A DNA stretch of 5,415 nt from Mageeibacillus sp. UBA3708 (GTDB lineage: Bacteria > Bacillota > Clostridia > Saccharofermentanales > Saccharofermentanaceae). The stretch is from assembly GCA_002371375.1 (NCBI GenBank), contig DFIB01000080.1:1-5415 (forward strand), written 5' to 3'. Positions within the stretch are counted from its first letter, which is position 1. Each line of letters begins with the position of its first letter. The position numbers were made by a program, and so were the translations under genes. The notes under the pieces were generated by a model. The model saw only the letters and a list, made by a program, of their open reading frames with translations. It did not search any database and was not told the DNA's origin. Of this stretch, positions 4,827 through 5,415 are shown piece after piece.

Positions 4827-5415
4827 CTATATCCGCCTTTCGTGGTATGCTTATCGCGATCACCGTTCCCTCATCGGGAACACTCCTTATCTCGAACCTG
4901 CATTCATCGCCGTACAGCAGCTTCAGTCTCTTATATGATGATACCAGACCAAAGCTTGATGTATCCTCCGCTATTACGCGTTTGTTCAGCGATTCAAGCC
5001 GTTCGGCGCTCATTCCGACACCGGTATCGCTCACCTCGAGCTCGATGGTATTGCCGTTAAGAATACCCGTCACCATGATCCTGCTCTTGCCGCGTTTGGG
5101 CTTGATACCGTGATAGATGGCGTTCTCGATAAGAGGCTGCAGTGTCATCTTCGGCACCTTGTATCCCTCTATCTCCGGGTCGATCTGAATGTCATATTCC
5201 ATCACGTCCCTGTACCTTACCTGCTGTATCTCAAGGTAACTCTGGATGTGTTTCTTCTCCTCGGCGATAGTTACGATGTCCTTGCCGTCGCTCAGGAACG
5301 ACCTGAAGTATGATGACAGGCTCGTGACCATCTCCTCGGCCTGCTCGTTCTTCCCTATCTCAATGAGCCACACGATCGCATCGAGAGTGTTATACAGGAA
5401 GTGCGGATTGATCTG
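4807..5415 (-). CDS. LytS/YesM-type sensor histidine kinase (5' end outside window)
   Basis: C-terminal 202 residues of a membrane sensor kinase; the sensor domain, membrane segments and any HAMP lie beyond the right edge. The visible part opens with the His_kinase (PF06580-type) box QINPHFLYNTLDAI, with the phosphorylated His at visible residue 5 (codon 5403-5401). An HATPase_c domain follows: N-box LQPLIENAIYHGIK (92-105), G1 box DTGVGM (130-135), G2-like SFGL (154-157), RLKLLYG (about 163-169) and DEGTV near the end. G2 reads SSFGL where GIGL is usual. The last 20 nt overlap the lipoprotein start, so the two are translationally coupled. Kinases of this family usually pair with an AraC-type (YesN) response regulator, which is not visible and may lie upstream, to the right. 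It probably reports an extracellular sugar through the lipoprotein. Confidence 0.94.
   Translation of the reverse strand, partial: QINPHFLYNTLDAIVWLIEIGKNEQAEEMVTSLSSYFRSFLSDGKDIVTIAEEKKHIQSYLEIQQVRYRDVMEYDIQIDPEIEGYKVPKMTLQPLIENAIYHGIKPKRGKSRIMVTGILNGNTIELEVSDTGVGMSAERLESLNKRVIAEDTSSFGLVSSYKRLKLLYGDECRFEIRSVPDEGTVIAISIPRKADIDDETVL
4833..4839 (-). promoter_or_regulatory. Ribosome binding site of the sensor lipoprotein, inside the kinase gene
   Basis: AAGGCGG on the minus strand matches AAGGAGG at 6 of 7 positions and lies 6 nt before the first of two tandem ATG codons (4826 and 4823). It sits in the kinase's last codons, so ribosomes ending the kinase at 4807 can re-initiate nearby. Either ATG could be used; the first has the better spacing. 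Confidence 0.7.

Noticed and set aside
4326..5060. Plus-strand open frame of 244 codons
   Set aside because: Antisense to the sensor lipoprotein and kinase, both with clear family motifs; the translation is Arg/Pro-rich without a domain.
1..5415. CRISPR array, insertion sequence, tRNA, riboswitch or phage genes
   Set aside because: No regularly spaced repeats, transposase motifs, terminal repeats, cloverleaf or recognisable riboswitch core were seen on either strand.

Overview
The window looks like a carbohydrate-uptake and sugar-sensing locus from a Gram-positive bacterium, most likely an anaerobic gut- or rumen-type member of the Clostridia. The evidence is two lipobox-bearing solute-binding lipoproteins, strong purine-rich ribosome binding sites, a LytS/YesM-type histidine kinase, a GntR-LacI chimeric repressor of the AraR type, and AT-rich intergenic DNA around moderate-GC genes. 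The species cannot be fixed from this sequence.

Layout. (1) Positions 1-1229, minus strand: the 5' four-fifths of a double-domain sugar ABC ATPase of the YtfR/RbsA (CUT2) family, running off the left edge. (2) Positions 1249-1292: a strong intrinsic terminator. (3) Positions 1327-2307, minus: a YtfQ-like sugar-binding lipoprotein, the first gene of the transporter operon. (4) Positions 2308-2781: a 474-bp divergent regulatory region with a promoter facing each way and several inverted repeats. (5) Positions 2782-3840, plus: an AraR-like repressor. (6) Positions 3843-4826, minus, convergent with the repressor and only 2 bp from it: a second YtfQ-like lipoprotein. (7) Positions 4807-5415, minus: the C-terminal 202 residues of a LytS/YesM-type sensor kinase, running off the right edge and overlapping the start of gene 6 by 20 nt.

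Likely logic (inference). The left operon imports a sugar; its permease genes should lie beyond position 1. The AraR-like protein is divergently placed and probably represses the importer and itself until a sugar effector releases it. The right-hand pair, a kinase translationally coupled to an orphan sugar-binding lipoprotein, resembles the clostridial and Geobacillus 'three-component' sensors (XylFII-LytS-YesN, AraP-AraS-AraT). In those systems an extracytoplasmic binding protein presents the sugar to the kinase, and an AraC-type response regulator switches on a transporter. The locus would thus read the sugar twice, outside through lipoprotein plus kinase and inside through the repressor. 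Ligand identity is uncertain: YtfQ/YtfR similarity points to galactofuranose or a similar furanose, and AraR similarity points to L-arabinose.

No mobile element, CRISPR array, tRNA or rRNA was seen.
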